Assembly (NCBI GenBank): GCA_964477275.1
Contig: CAYZDV010000042.1
Coordinates: forward strand, 1-15,067
DNA from: CAYZDV01 sp964477275
GTDB taxonomy: Bacteria; Acidobacteriota; Aminicenantia; Aminicenantales; Aminicenantaceae
Direction: 5' to 3'
Length of the DNA stretch: 15,067 bases
In this document: piece by piece, positions 1 to 6,859 of the stretch
Position numbering within the stretch: position 1 is the stretch's first letter
Layout: every line of letters begins with the position of its first letter
Made by a program: the position numbers and the translations under genes
Notes under the pieces: generated by a model
What the model saw: the letters and a program-made list of their open reading frames with translations, nothing else
The model's database searches: none
What the model was told of the DNA's origin: nothing

Positions 1-2705
1 TGGGGAATCCCCTCTGCTTCTTTGGCTTTCTCTTCCGACTGCCGCATGACCCTCTCCGCCCGGGCAATGTCCGTGTGCTGGAGAAGATTCACGAGCTGCT
101 GGAATTCGGCCTGGCCAATGCCTCCTGATTGAATGGCCTTGAGCAATTCCTGCTTCTCTCTTGAAAACTGCTCCAGGATGTTCCTGAGCTGATCGAGCTG
201 TTCGTCGGTGATGAGCGGCTGGACCTGGGACTGCCCCTCCGTCCCAGAAGGCGCTGGCGCGGCCTCCCTTGCACCCAGCGGGGTTTGAGCCAGAAGCTCC
301 TGTTTGTCGAGGATGACTTTATGCTCTCCCACCGCGACGAACATCTTTCGGTCGGGCAATATGTGCGACAACTGGAGCTCATTGACCAGGTCTTCCCAAT
401 TGCCGGCCACCTCTTCCGGATTCCTGGTGAACACCCCCAGAAACCGGATGATTTCATCCTCGCTCAGTCCGGTCAGGAACAGCACGCCCTGAAGTCCAAA
501 CTTGCTCATTGTCTCGTAAAGGTCTGCTGTCAGCCGCGGGTCATCCCGGGTTGGCGGTGGAGGCTGGCCGTTGAACAGCGTGGCTTCCGGGGTAAGGGAA
601 ATAGAAAGCACTTCTGTTTTTTCAGAGAGAAACGGCTCAAGATAGTCCATGAAGCGGTTCACCGAGTTCCTGACATTTTCGTGTTCCCTGGGGTAGAGAC
701 GGAAATTGTGCAGGGCGGCCCTGAAGGCTCTTCCCAGCTCAACAGCATTGGCCAGGTCTTCCTCTTCAAGGGGCGCTTCTCTGGCGAGGGATGAGCTCTG
801 CATCCTCTTCTGGAGGAGCTTTCTGGCCCCTCTGGAGATGGTCACTGTCCTCATCTGGTCTCTGAGGGTGGAGAGCATCCTTGCGGCCTGGTCCAGCTGG
901 CCAGCGCTCTGGAAATGATAGGCCAGTCGTCCTACAACGCGGTCAAGTGAGCCCGTCGCGAATTTCTGTTCGATGTCCGCCGCCAGAGTATGATAGCGGC
1001 GGCGCTCCTCTTCGTTCATCAGCGAATAAAAGACAGACCGGTCCATGCGATGCGTGAAGGTAAACTCCTCCGGATTCGGGGTCTCCTCGATCAGCAGCGC
1101 TCTCCGGGCGTTGACCAGAATATCCAGAACCTGCTGCATCTTGAGTTTGGACATCTCGGCCAGTTGCCGGGGATTGATCCTGTCGCCAAGGATGGAGGCC
1201 AGCTTGAGGACATTGATCGATTCCTTGTTCATGCTCATCAGTCTTTCTTTGAGCATTTCAGCCAGGCTTGCCGGAATATCATCGGGCTTCACCAGGGAAA
1301 GGTCCCATTCATCTCCGACGACCTCGATCTTGCCCTTGAGGAGAAGAAACGATACGGCCTCGATGATGAACAGCGGGTTTCCATCCGCCTTTTCCAGCAG
1401 GGAATTTTCCGCTTCAGCGGGCAGCGTTTTGCCGCCAAAGAGCTTTTGTGTCAGCTGGTGGATGTGCTCCTGGCGCAGCGGTTCAAGCTGAAATTTGCGG
1501 ATTTCGCTGCTCGTGGCCATCTCGGGCATCGCATCGAAAAGGAGCATCAGCTTTTCCTCTCCGGCAAGGAGGTCCGGGCTGTTGATGGCGGCGACAAAGA
1601 AAAGCTCCCCTCCTTTTTTCTGGTCGAGTTGGGAGTCGAAAAACTGCAGCGAAGGCTGGTCGATCTGATCGGTGTCGTCGAGGAGGACGGCGGCATCACC
1701 CTTTTGCCGGAGAATGAACAAAGTCTGGCTCAAAGCTTCAAACAGATTCGCGCTGTCCGTTTCTGCTGCCTCCTCCGATGCCCTGACCTCTTTTATATCC
1801 CAGGGATACAGATACGGCTTGAGAAGAAGTCTGTATTTGTCATCGAGTTCAGAGAAGACATTATCGGAAATCGATTTTTCCTGCTCAAAGAGCCTTCCCA
1901 AAGCCGAGAATACAGCACCGTACATTTCGGTCTGCCAGAGAGGGTAACCCCTGGCGAAAAGAGTGAAAGCGAGCTTCTTGTGCGTTCTGGCCCGGGCATA
2001 CTCCATGAGTCTTGTTTTTCCTGATCCTTCCCCGCCCATAAGGACAGGAAACACAGCGGGATTTCCTTTCCCGGAGAGATGCTTGTCCAGGAATTCGATG
2101 ATCTCGTCTCTGCCGACAATGTAAGGGGTATCCAGGATGGAGTCGAGTTTGGAGGGCACCAGAAGCTTGCCAGAATCGGGAAAAACGACCACGGCGTTCT
2201 TTCCCCGATCCTTGGCCACATAAAGGGCTTCGTCGGCCTTTTCGAAGAGCGTTTTCATGGTTTTCCCGTCCCTGGGAAAAACGGAAATCCCGATGCTGCA
2301 GCCCAGCGTGAGCTGGATGTCTTTGACCTTAAAAGGCGCGCTGGCCACCTCCTCCAGGAGCTCCAGTCCGACCTGCCTGGCTTCTTTCTTGTCCAGTCCG
2401 GCGAGGACGAGGATGAACTCATCACCGGCATAACGGATGGCAAGCCCTCTGTCCTGGCTTTTTTCCGATAGGATTTTGCTAAAATGCTTCAGGGCCCGGT
2501 CTCCGGCCGCATGTCCATGGGTATCGTTGATGGCCTTGAAGTTGTCCATGTCAATCATGTAGAAGGCGACGGTCTTCCCCTCTTCCTCAGCCCTGGCCAG
2601 ACGACCGGGAATGACGTCCTTCAAATAGCGACGGTTGAAGATTTGCGTCAGCTCGTCCGTATAGAGGAGGCTGTCAAGTCTTTTGCTTTCTGCTTCAGAA
2701 CTCAT
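1..2705 (-). CDS. GGDEF domain fused to P-loop ATPase, signalling protein (C-terminus cut by window edge)
   Basis: The reading frame is open from the ATG at 2705 to the left edge (about 901 codons, 3' end missing). Residues 1-180 form a GGDEF domain: the first strand carries YTDELTQIFNRRY, the metal-binding region FYMIDMDNFKAIND is at 48-61, and the signature is AGDEF (93-97) rather than GGDEF. No RxxD inhibitory site lies five residues upstream. After a linker, a P-loop ATPase follows: Walker A GGEGSGKT at 224-231 and Walker B AVLLDD ending at 343-344, then helical regions like those of STAND/MalT or adenylate-cyclase-associated AAA proteins. Beyond about residue 600 the protein is mostly helical. 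It includes a segment with RLYPREHENVRNSVNRF and ends here in a glutamine/glutamate-rich probable coiled coil. Likely role: cytoplasmic c-di-GMP synthesis or sensing coupled to an ATP-driven switch. AGDEF variants can be active, so activity is open. An in-frame TGA two codons upstream fixes the start, although there is no clear ribosome site. It is probably transcribed alone. Confidence 0.88.
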   Translation of the reverse strand, partial: MSSEAESKRLDSLLYTDELTQIFNRRYLKDVIPGRLARAEEEGKTVAFYMIDMDNFKAINDTHGHAAGDRALKHFSKILSEKSQDRGLAIRYAGDEFILVLAGLDKKEARQVGLELLEEVASAPFKVKDIQLTLGCSIGISVFPRDGKTMKTLFEKADEALYVAKDRGKNAVVVFPDSGKLLVPSKLDSILDTPYIVGRDEIIEFLDKHLSGKGNPAVFPVLMGGEGSGKTRLMEYARARTHKKLAFTLFARGYPLWQTEMYGAVFSALGRLFEQEKSISDNVFSELDDKYRLLLKPYLYPWDIKEVRASEEAAETDSANLFEALSQTLFILRQKGDAAVLLDDTDQIDQPSLQFFDSQLDQKKGGELFFVAAINSPDLLAGEEKLMLLFDAMPEMATSSEIRKFQLEPLRQEHIHQLTQKLFGGKTLPAEAENSLLEKADGNPLFIIEAVSFLLLKGKIEVVGDEWDLSLVKPDDIPASLAEMLKERLMSMNKESINVLKLASILGDRINPRQLAEMSKLKMQQVLDILVNARRALLIEETPNPEEFTFTHRMDRSVFYSLMNEEERRRYHTLAADIEQKFATGSLDRVVGRLAYHFQSAGQLDQAARMLSTLRDQMRTVTISRGARKLLQKRMQSSSLAREAPLEEEDLANAVELGRAFRAALHNFRLYPREHENVRNSVNRFMDYLEPFLSEKTEVLSISLTPEATLFNGQPPPPTRDDPRLTADLYETMSKFGLQGVLFLTGLSEDEIIRFLGVFTRNPEEVAGNWEDLVNELQLSHILPDRKMFVAVGEHKVILDKQELLAQTPLGAREAAPAPSGTEGQSQVQPLITDEQLDQLRNILEQFSREKQELLKAIQSGGIGQAEFQQLVNLLQHTDIARAERVMRQSEEKAKEAEGIP

Positions 2706-2770
2706 TTGTCATAACCGGTTTTAACGGGATTGAAGCTGTGGAGCGCTCCTTTTCCCCTCACCCATAATTC

Positions 2771-2800
2771 AAAATAAAGAAGTTAAGGGAATTCCGTCAA
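2771..2800 (-). promoter_or_regulatory. Possible sigma70 promoter of the GGDEF-ATPase gene
   Basis: On the minus strand, TTGACG (2795-2800) is followed after 18 bases by TATTTT (2771-2776). The -35 matches the consensus in five of six positions and the -10 in four of six. It lies about 65 bases upstream of the start codon in an AT-rich intergenic stretch. A perfect 10-base palindrome, GGAGCGCTCC (2740-2749), sits between this promoter and the gene and could be a regulator site or a leader hairpin. Assigned by eye only. Confidence 0.4.
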
Positions 2801-2861
2801 TTCATTGGCTCAATTATATCTTTATTACAATAAAAAAATCAATACAGGAAAAAGGAGAGGG

Positions 2862-2886
2862 AAAAGAGGAGTCTGCGGGCTCCTCC
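2862..2886 (-). terminator. Probable intrinsic terminator after arsM
   Basis: In the minus-strand transcript, GAGGAG (2880-2885) pairs with CTCCTC (2866-2871) across an eight-base loop, and TTTT follows at once. It lies about 27 bases beyond the arsM stop. The stem is only six pairs but GC-rich, and the T run is short, so termination may be partial. Confidence 0.5.
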
Positions 2887-2911
2887 ACCATCGTCGATGA
2901 AAACGAAATCC

Positions 2912-3739
2912 TTATTTTTTGACAGCCGACACCTTGATGCTGGCCAGCGAGCCGCTGATCTTTCCGACCTCCTCCTGCGGCAGGTTGAGTCTCTCGATGG
3001 CGGCCTCGACGGTCGGGTCGTTGAGGATGAACTCGACGGGATAGGTGGCCTCTTCGACGACCGTCACATCGCGGAATCCGGCGTTTTCGATCAGCCGCAG
3101 ATAGTCCTCCCTCCGGACGGCACTGGCGACACAGGCGACATACGCCTCGGCATTATCTTTCAAAAAATCCGGCAGGTCTTTGAGCAGCACGAGGTCTGAA
3201 ATCATCAGCCTCCCGCCCTGCTTGAGGACACGGAAGGCTTCGGCAAAGACCTGTTCTTTTTCCGGCGAGAGATTGATGACGCAATTGGAGATGACGACAT
3301 CGACGGATCTGTCAGCTGCGGGCAAGTTTTCGATTTCACCCAGCCTGAATTCCACATTCTTCCACCCGGCTTTGGCGCCGTTTTCCCGGGCTTTATCGAC
3401 CATTTCCGGAGTCATGTCGACGCCGATGACCCTCCCGGTTTCTCCGACTTTATGAGCGGCCAGGAAGCAGTCGAACCCGGCCCCGGAGCCGAGGTCGAGG
3501 ACGACCTCCCCTTTCTTGAGTGACGCCAGGGCAACGGGATTGCCGCAGCCAAGGCCCAGGTTTGCCTCGTCCGGCACGGATTTCAGGTCCTCATCCGTGT
3601 AGCCGACCCGGCGGCTCACTTCGCAAGCCGGGTCGATGCCGGCTACGTCTCGACACGCCGAACCACAGCAGGATGAGCTCTGCGCGGCCATTTCCCCATA
3701 ACGGTTCCTGACGGCCTTCTTGATATCTTCTTTTTTCAT
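2912..3739 (-). CDS. arsM: Arsenite S-adenosylmethionine methyltransferase (ArsM)
   Basis: This 275-residue cytoplasmic enzyme transfers methyl groups from SAM to As(III), giving methylated arsenicals. The SAM-binding motif VVLDLGSGAGFD is at 79-90 and the acidic motif IGVDMTPEMVDKA at 105-117. The family cysteines are in recognisable contexts: GLGCGNP (C65), SNCVINLSP (C153) and YVACVASA (C203). Their 50-residue spacing between the last two matches the thiols that bind arsenic in known ArsM proteins. C39 may be the further family cysteine, and there is an N-terminal SSSCCGSAC cluster. Length is slightly below the usual 280-380 because no long C-terminal domain follows. An ATG exists 18 bases upstream at 3757, but the ribosome site GAGGAGGG lies inside that extension, eight bases before the ATG at 3739, so 3739 is chosen. 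The gene is 32 bases downstream of a Cys-pair AbrB regulator and presumably in the same transcript. Confidence 0.92.
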   Translation of the reverse strand: MKKEDIKKAVRNRYGEMAAQSSSCCGSACRDVAGIDPACEVSRRVGYTDEDLKSVPDEANLGLGCGNPVALASLKKGEVVLDLGSGAGFDCFLAAHKVGETGRVIGVDMTPEMVDKARENGAKAGWKNVEFRLGEIENLPAADRSVDVVISNCVINLSPEKEQVFAEAFRVLKQGGRLMISDLVLLKDLPDFLKDNAEAYVACVASAVRREDYLRLIENAGFRDVTVVEEATYPVEFILNDPTVEAAIERLNLPQEEVGKISGSLASIKVSAVKK

Positions 3740-3771
3740 CGGCACAACCCTCCTCATGATTTCGCGTTTTC

Positions 3772-4050
3772 TCAGGCTTCCGTCTCTCCCATCATGGGCC
3801 CCAGGATACCCTTGACCATGTCCGTCAATTCATCGGCCTTGATGAGAGAGAGACAACAAATCCTGCCTTTTTTTTGCCAGGCGACGACAGCCAGCTTATC
3901 CCCCGCTCGGATGCCGGCCTTTTCCCTGACATCCTTGGGCAGGACCATCTGGCCCCGCTCGTCCACGCTGACCATGGATTCAACCCGGCAGCAGCTCGTT
4001 TCTTTCGGGTCCGCGGGGGCGCCCGCATCTGATTTTTTTTGTTCGATCAT
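3772..4050 (-). CDS. AbrB/MazE/SpoVT-fold regulator with two vicinal cysteine pairs
   Basis: This 92-residue protein has a swapped-hairpin AbrB DNA-binding domain at about 24-70: VSVDERGQMVLPKDVREKAG followed by IRAGDKLAVVAW, which is typical of the family. It differs from classical AbrB in carrying two CC pairs, C20-C21 just before the domain and C65-C66 in its last strand, and a hydrophobic C-terminus with MVKGILGPMM. Similar Cys-bearing AbrB proteins are, as I recall, annotated near hgcAB mercury-methylation genes, but neither hgcA nor hgcB is present here. The place before arsM suggests a repressor whose thiols bind As(III) or a similar soft metal; this is inference. A second ATG at 4083 would add 11 residues and has a weaker AGGA site. 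The GGAGGT seven bases before 4050 decides the start. Autoregulation through the adjacent inverted repeat is likely. Confidence 0.82.
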   Translation of the reverse strand: MIEQKKSDAGAPADPKETSCCRVESMVSVDERGQMVLPKDVREKAGIRAGDKLAVVAWQKKGRICCLSLIKADELTDMVKGILGPMMGETEA

Positions 4051-4094
4051 ATCCGAACCTCCGCTTTTTTTATTATCTGACATTTTTTCCTGTT

Positions 4095-4133
4095 TTGATA
4101 ATTCAGTATAATCAATATTTTCTGAATTATCAA
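4095..4133. promoter_or_regulatory. Perfect 12-base inverted repeat operator upstream of the AbrB-arsM operon
   Basis: TTGATAATTCAG (4095-4106) and CTGAATTATCAA (4122-4133) are exact reverse complements, separated by 15 bases. Twelve perfect pairs in an AT-rich intergenic region, lying directly on the promoter, strongly suggest a dimeric or tetrameric repressor site. AbrB-type proteins commonly regulate their own genes. ArsR-type sites also contain TTGAT/ATCAA arms, so a regulator encoded elsewhere cannot be excluded. Confidence 0.75.
4105..4133 (-). promoter_or_regulatory. Sigma70-type promoter of the AbrB-arsM operon
   Basis: On the minus strand, TTGATA (4128-4133) and TATACT (4105-4110) are separated by exactly 17 bases, the optimal spacing. 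The -35 lies wholly within one arm of the inverted repeat and the -10 overlaps the edge of the other arm. A protein bound to the repeat would therefore block RNA polymerase. The expected transcription start is near 4098, giving a leader of about 47 bases to the preferred start codon at 4050. Confidence 0.75.
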
Positions 4134-4359
4134 GTGTTGGGATCGGTTGACGCCTTGCCTATCCGGGTGATTTTGAGCCCCTTGTTTCGACCAATTCCGC
4201 TTTGGGCCACAAAAATGAGACGCTCTGCACGAAAATCGGTGAAAATGTTGGTCTATTCCAATTGAATTCAGAAAGATGGCGGCGCCCGATCCCTAAACCG
4301 CGATAGAAAAAAGGAGTCCTAAACTATAGGCTAAATCGTAACAATGACCCTGATGAATC
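4134..4359. other. Intergenic stretch with no recognised feature
   Basis: These 226 bases separate the operator of the AbrB-arsM operon from the stop of the secretin-N-like gene. No convincing open frame, tRNA or strong hairpin was found. Any terminator for the upstream sigma operon is weak: a four-pair stem (CCTA/TAGG) near 4319-4331 followed in the minus direction by a T run around 4307-4312. Confidence 0.4.
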
Positions 4360-5100
4360 TTAGTCGACGACCTTGGCCGAAATGATGAGGATGAGACCTT
4401 TGTCGCCGCCGTCGAGCTTGGATACACCGACCACGGTCTTGTCGCCGGACCTGAGGTTGACATGGCTGGCGATAAGGTCTTTAGGCGGGATCGACATCGG
4501 CCCTGCCTTCATCTCCGGATCCTGGGAAACCCCTGACGTTTGGCGCAGTCGGAGCCCGATCTTGATGAAGTCCTGCGGTTTTCCCTTTGCGACTTCGGGC
4601 CGGAGGCCCAACCAGAAATCGGCCTTCCTGCCGAGAACGAGTTCGGATGCTTCCCGGTCGACTCCGCGAATGAAAGTCGTATCAAGAAGAGTGTAACCCT
4701 TGTACCTGAGGAGCTTCCGGAGCTCTGAGATGATGGGGTCGTTCTGGAGCTCGGGGTCGGTCTTCCCGTCGGTTTCTGAGCCCAGGATGAGGTGGACCGT
4801 GAAGAGAACATCGGATGGCTTGACGTCGATCTCCTTGATCGCAGCAAGTATTTTCGCCACGTTCTCTGGCGTATCTCTGATGGTAAGGATGTCGGGAAGA
4901 GCCGGATTGGACTGAATGTTTCCGCCGCGTCCGACGAACATCCAAAGGAGCGGACTGATCGCATGCGCCTTGACGTATTTCAGCCGGACAACTTCCTTGC
5001 GCAGGGATTGGGTCTCCTCCTGCGGCTCCTGAGCGAGCCCCGCGCCGGTGACGGTCAGCAGAACGGCCAGGGCGGTCGCTGCGATGATCGTTTTTTTCAT
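4360..5100 (-). CDS. Secreted protein with secretin-N-like domain, co-encoded with an ECF sigma/anti-sigma pair
   Basis: This 246-residue protein has a clear signal peptide: KK followed by a hydrophobic core, with likely cleavage after GLA at residue 23. Residues about 34-95 (RKEVVRLKYVKA, then NPALPDILTIRDTPENVAKIL and AIKEIDVKP) resemble the secretin/NolW N-domain, a small alpha/beta fold in type II, III and IV pilus secretins. The rest (96-246) is unfamiliar: a region with TVHLILGSETDG, a predicted helix, and a C-terminal beta-rich portion ending in ILIISAKVVD. There is no secretin pore domain, so it cannot form the channel alone. Its ATG overlaps the anti-sigma stop by four bases (ATGA), implying translational coupling. 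It may be the periplasmic input or an output of the sigma circuit. The domain call is moderately secure; the function is unknown. Confidence 0.75.
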   Translation of the reverse strand: MKKTIIAATALAVLLTVTGAGLAQEPQEETQSLRKEVVRLKYVKAHAISPLLWMFVGRGGNIQSNPALPDILTIRDTPENVAKILAAIKEIDVKPSDVLFTVHLILGSETDGKTDPELQNDPIISELRKLLRYKGYTLLDTTFIRGVDREASELVLGRKADFWLGLRPEVAKGKPQDFIKIGLRLRQTSGVSQDPEMKAGPMSIPPKDLIASHVNLRSGDKTVVGVSKLDGGDKGLILIISAKVVD

Positions 5101-5744
5101 TTTTCGTCTCCTTTCCAGTCGAAGTCTTTATTGAAAAACCAGACGACCTGAAGTCCGGTTTCCTGAGAAACAAGGGTGACCAAAAGAATCTCTTGAGAAC
5201 CCTGGGTTGCCGCCAGTTCGGGCCCCAGGACGCCGGTGCTGGGATCCTGTTTTCCGGCAATGCGGACCCGGAGTTCGCGCACCGGAATTTGTTCTTTTTC
5301 GGGTGTAAAGATGTCGGGAAGGCCCTCGGCCGGAACTCCCGGCTCTTCCTTTTGGGCGATCGACGGGCCGGACGCCCGAGCGATCTTTTTCGGCTCGAAA
5401 ACCATGTCCTTGAAAACAAGGGTAAGAACGCAAAGGATGATGAAAACACCCACTCCGGACGCGACGGCCCACCTCGTCCGGGGAGTCAGAACGAAAGATT
5501 TTCTCCCCGCTTTTTCCATGGCGACCCGGCCCATCAGGGCATCCCACTCTGGCCCGTCCCATACAGGAACGGCCTCGCGACGCGCAGCAGTCCTGATCCG
5601 GTTGAGGGCCGACCGGTATTCCCCGGCTTCCTTCCGGCAGGATACGCATCTTTCCAGGTGAGCCCGGAGTTTGCTTGTCTTGCGGGCCGAAAGATCGTTT
5701 CCCGCAAGGAGTGGAAGTAACTTCTTTGATTTCAGGCACCTCAT
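5097..5744 (-). CDS. Transmembrane anti-sigma factor with zf-HC2-type zinc finger
   Basis: This 215-residue protein has the usual anti-sigma layout. The N-terminal cytoplasmic part has C3 followed by H29-x3-C33-x2-C36 (sequence HLERCVSC), the zinc-binding signature of the ASD/zf-HC2 family that clamps an ECF sigma factor. One membrane segment lies at about 92-111 (WAVASGVGVFIILCVLTLVF). The remaining roughly 100 residues are periplasmic, with a proline-rich linker and a beta-rich end. The start at 5744 is supported by GGAGGAAGGA just upstream and by the ATGA overlap with the sigma gene. A longer in-frame extension to 5933 is rejected because it would overlap the sigma gene by nearly 200 bases. 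The periplasmic part presumably senses an envelope signal, by proteolysis or by partner binding; the downstream secreted protein is the obvious candidate partner. Confidence 0.85.
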   Translation of the reverse strand: MRCLKSKKLLPLLAGNDLSARKTSKLRAHLERCVSCRKEAGEYRSALNRIRTAARREAVPVWDGPEWDALMGRVAMEKAGRKSFVLTPRTRWAVASGVGVFIILCVLTLVFKDMVFEPKKIARASGPSIAQKEEPGVPAEGLPDIFTPEKEQIPVRELRVRIAGKQDPSTGVLGPELAATQGSQEILLVTLVSQETGLQVVWFFNKDFDWKGDEK

Positions 5745-6307
5745 TGTCCTTCCTCCATGTGAGGAAACCTGTCCCGGATCACGTCCCGGATCTTCCGGCG
5801 GGCTCTGGACAGGTTCACCCGCACAGAAATACTCGAACAATGGAGCGCGCGGGCCGTCTCCTTGATGTTCATTTCTTCGATGTCCCTCAGGATGAAAACC
5901 TCCCGTTCCCTCTGACTCAGCACCGATAGGCATGCCGTCAAATGCGAATGGAACTCCCTGGACCTGTGCCCGGCTTCTGGATTGGGGAGGGGCCGGGTTT
6001 CCCTCTCGAGGCTTTTGAGAATCTCTTGCTCCCGCCTTTCTTTCCTGGCCCTAGTGCAGGCCACATTGACGGCGATCCGGAAGAGCCAGTTCCGGAAGCT
6101 CCGCGAAGCGTTGTATCGGCTCAGGTATTTGAAAGCCCGGAGCACAGCCTCCTGGACGACCTCCTTCGCCTCCTCCCTGTTCCGGGTTATTCGGTAAGCG
6201 AGGGCTATCAGAGATTGCCTGTACGGCAGGATCAGGGGTTCGAATGCCTCGGTGCGTCCGGATAAGACCATGGCGACAAGCTCCATCTCCGCGTCATTCA
6301 TCCGCAT
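5741..6307 (-). CDS. ECF-type RNA polymerase sigma factor
   Basis: This 188-residue sigma70-family protein has only regions 2 and 4, as in ECF factors. Region 2 is at about 22-88: FEPLILPYRQSLIALAYRITRN, then EEAKEVVQEAVLRAFKYL and FRNWLFRIAVNVA. Region 4 is at about 124-175: LSVLSQREREVFILRDIEEM, then IKETARALHCSSISVRVNLSRAR, a helix-turn-helix that reads the -35 element. It directs RNA polymerase to a dedicated promoter set when released by the downstream anti-sigma factor. An internal ATG two codons later (6301) is also possible, since no strong ribosome site precedes either one. The stop overlaps the anti-sigma start by four bases. I could not identify an obvious ECF-type autoregulatory promoter upstream. 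Confidence 0.92.
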   Translation of the reverse strand: MRMNDAEMELVAMVLSGRTEAFEPLILPYRQSLIALAYRITRNREEAKEVVQEAVLRAFKYLSRYNASRSFRNWLFRIAVNVACTRARKERREQEILKSLERETRPLPNPEAGHRSREFHSHLTACLSVLSQREREVFILRDIEEMNIKETARALHCSSISVRVNLSRARRKIRDVIRDRFPHMEEGQ

Positions 6308-6502
6308 GGTTCTACCATCGCCGGCCCGGAAATGTTAAGAAAATCCCCTTTTTGCGTAAAGATATCACAATAAGCTGTTCATTTGAAAATAAACAAATTA
6401 TCGCAGCTCGACCTCTAAACCGATGGAGAAGAGGCAACCAAATCCAAAAGGTATCCCCTGAATTTTAATCTGAACGGGGAAAAAAGGGGCCTGTCCCCTT
6501 TT
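6308..6502. other. Intergenic region upstream of the sigma operon
   Basis: About 195 bases between the terminator of the peptide operon and the sigma gene. It is AT-rich near 6355-6400 and should hold the sigma operon promoter. No TTGACA/TATAAT pair with good spacing and no classical GGAAC-type ECF -35 was found on the minus strand, so the promoter is unassigned. Confidence 0.35.
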
Positions 6503-6504
6503 TT
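6480..6504 (-). terminator. Intrinsic terminator overlapping the stop codon of the peptide operon's last gene
   Basis: In the minus-strand direction the sequence is six A, GGGG, a five-base loop (ACAGG), CCCC and six T: a ten-pair perfect stem ending in a T run. The TAA stop of the 92-residue gene (6503-6505) lies in its left flank, so translation ends inside the hairpin. The symmetric A/T flanks would allow function on both strands. A GGGGACAG...CCCC core also resembles short REP-type palindromes seen in many bacterial genomes. Confidence 0.75.
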
Positions 6505-6781
6505 AGAGAAGGCCCATTTTTTTGAGGGCCTCGTCGCCGCGTGTGGTTTTCGGCGCATCCTCGGGCAGATAAAGGATCACTCCCCCTTTGATCGGACGGA
6601 CGAAGAGTTTGCCCTCTGCGGCCAGTTTGTTGGTAGCTTTGACCGGGTCTTCGCCGTTAAAATACTTCTTGAAGGCCTCGTTGAACCCGCTGTAGACCGA
6701 ATGGATACCCTTGTAGGGGCTGCTCCTCAGCTTCAAGACGGCCTGTCTGATAAATTCCTCATGCGACAATTTTTCCGGCAT
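6503..6781 (-). CDS. Small protein of unknown function, possible winged-helix fold
   Basis: This 92-residue protein has no family I recognise with certainty. It begins with a helical stretch (HEEFIRQAVLKLRSS), then a region with YSGFNEAFKKYF, then KATNKLAAEGKLFVRPIKGGVILYL, a helix-strand-turn-strand pattern that could be the recognition helix and wing of a winged helix-turn-helix. The C-terminal tail, about 19 residues from PEDAPKT onward, looks flexible. It has no signal peptide or membrane segment, so it is cytoplasmic. GAGGTG precedes the ATG. It lies 78 bases after the Xaa-Pro peptidase gene and before a terminator, so it is likely the last gene of that operon. A regulatory or DNA-binding role is a guess from fold pattern only. 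Confidence 0.7.
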   Translation of the reverse strand: MPEKLSHEEFIRQAVLKLRSSPYKGIHSVYSGFNEAFKKYFNGEDPVKATNKLAAEGKLFVRPIKGGVILYLPEDAPKTTRGDEALKKMGLL

Positions 6782-6859
6782 TTCTCACCTCACGGATGGA
6801 ATGATTCAAAGGACTCACCGGTATCACCAATATATCAATGACGCATTCGGCAAGCGAAA

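Noticed and set aside
990..2024. Plus-strand open frame of 344 codons
   Set aside because: It lies opposite the well-supported GGDEF-ATPase coding frame, has low-complexity antisense-like composition, and shows no ribosome site or domain.
3740..3757. Six-residue N-terminal extension of ArsM
   Set aside because: The ribosome-binding sequence itself lies within these codons, so translation most likely begins at 3739.
4134..4359. Possible decayed gene or mobile element remnant
   Set aside because: No recognisable protein fragment in any frame, no terminal inverted repeats and no target duplication could be seen.
5745..5933. Longer N-terminus for the anti-sigma factor
   Set aside because: The extension would overlap almost 200 bases of the sigma gene; the ATG at 5744 has a strong ribosome site and an ATGA coupling junction.
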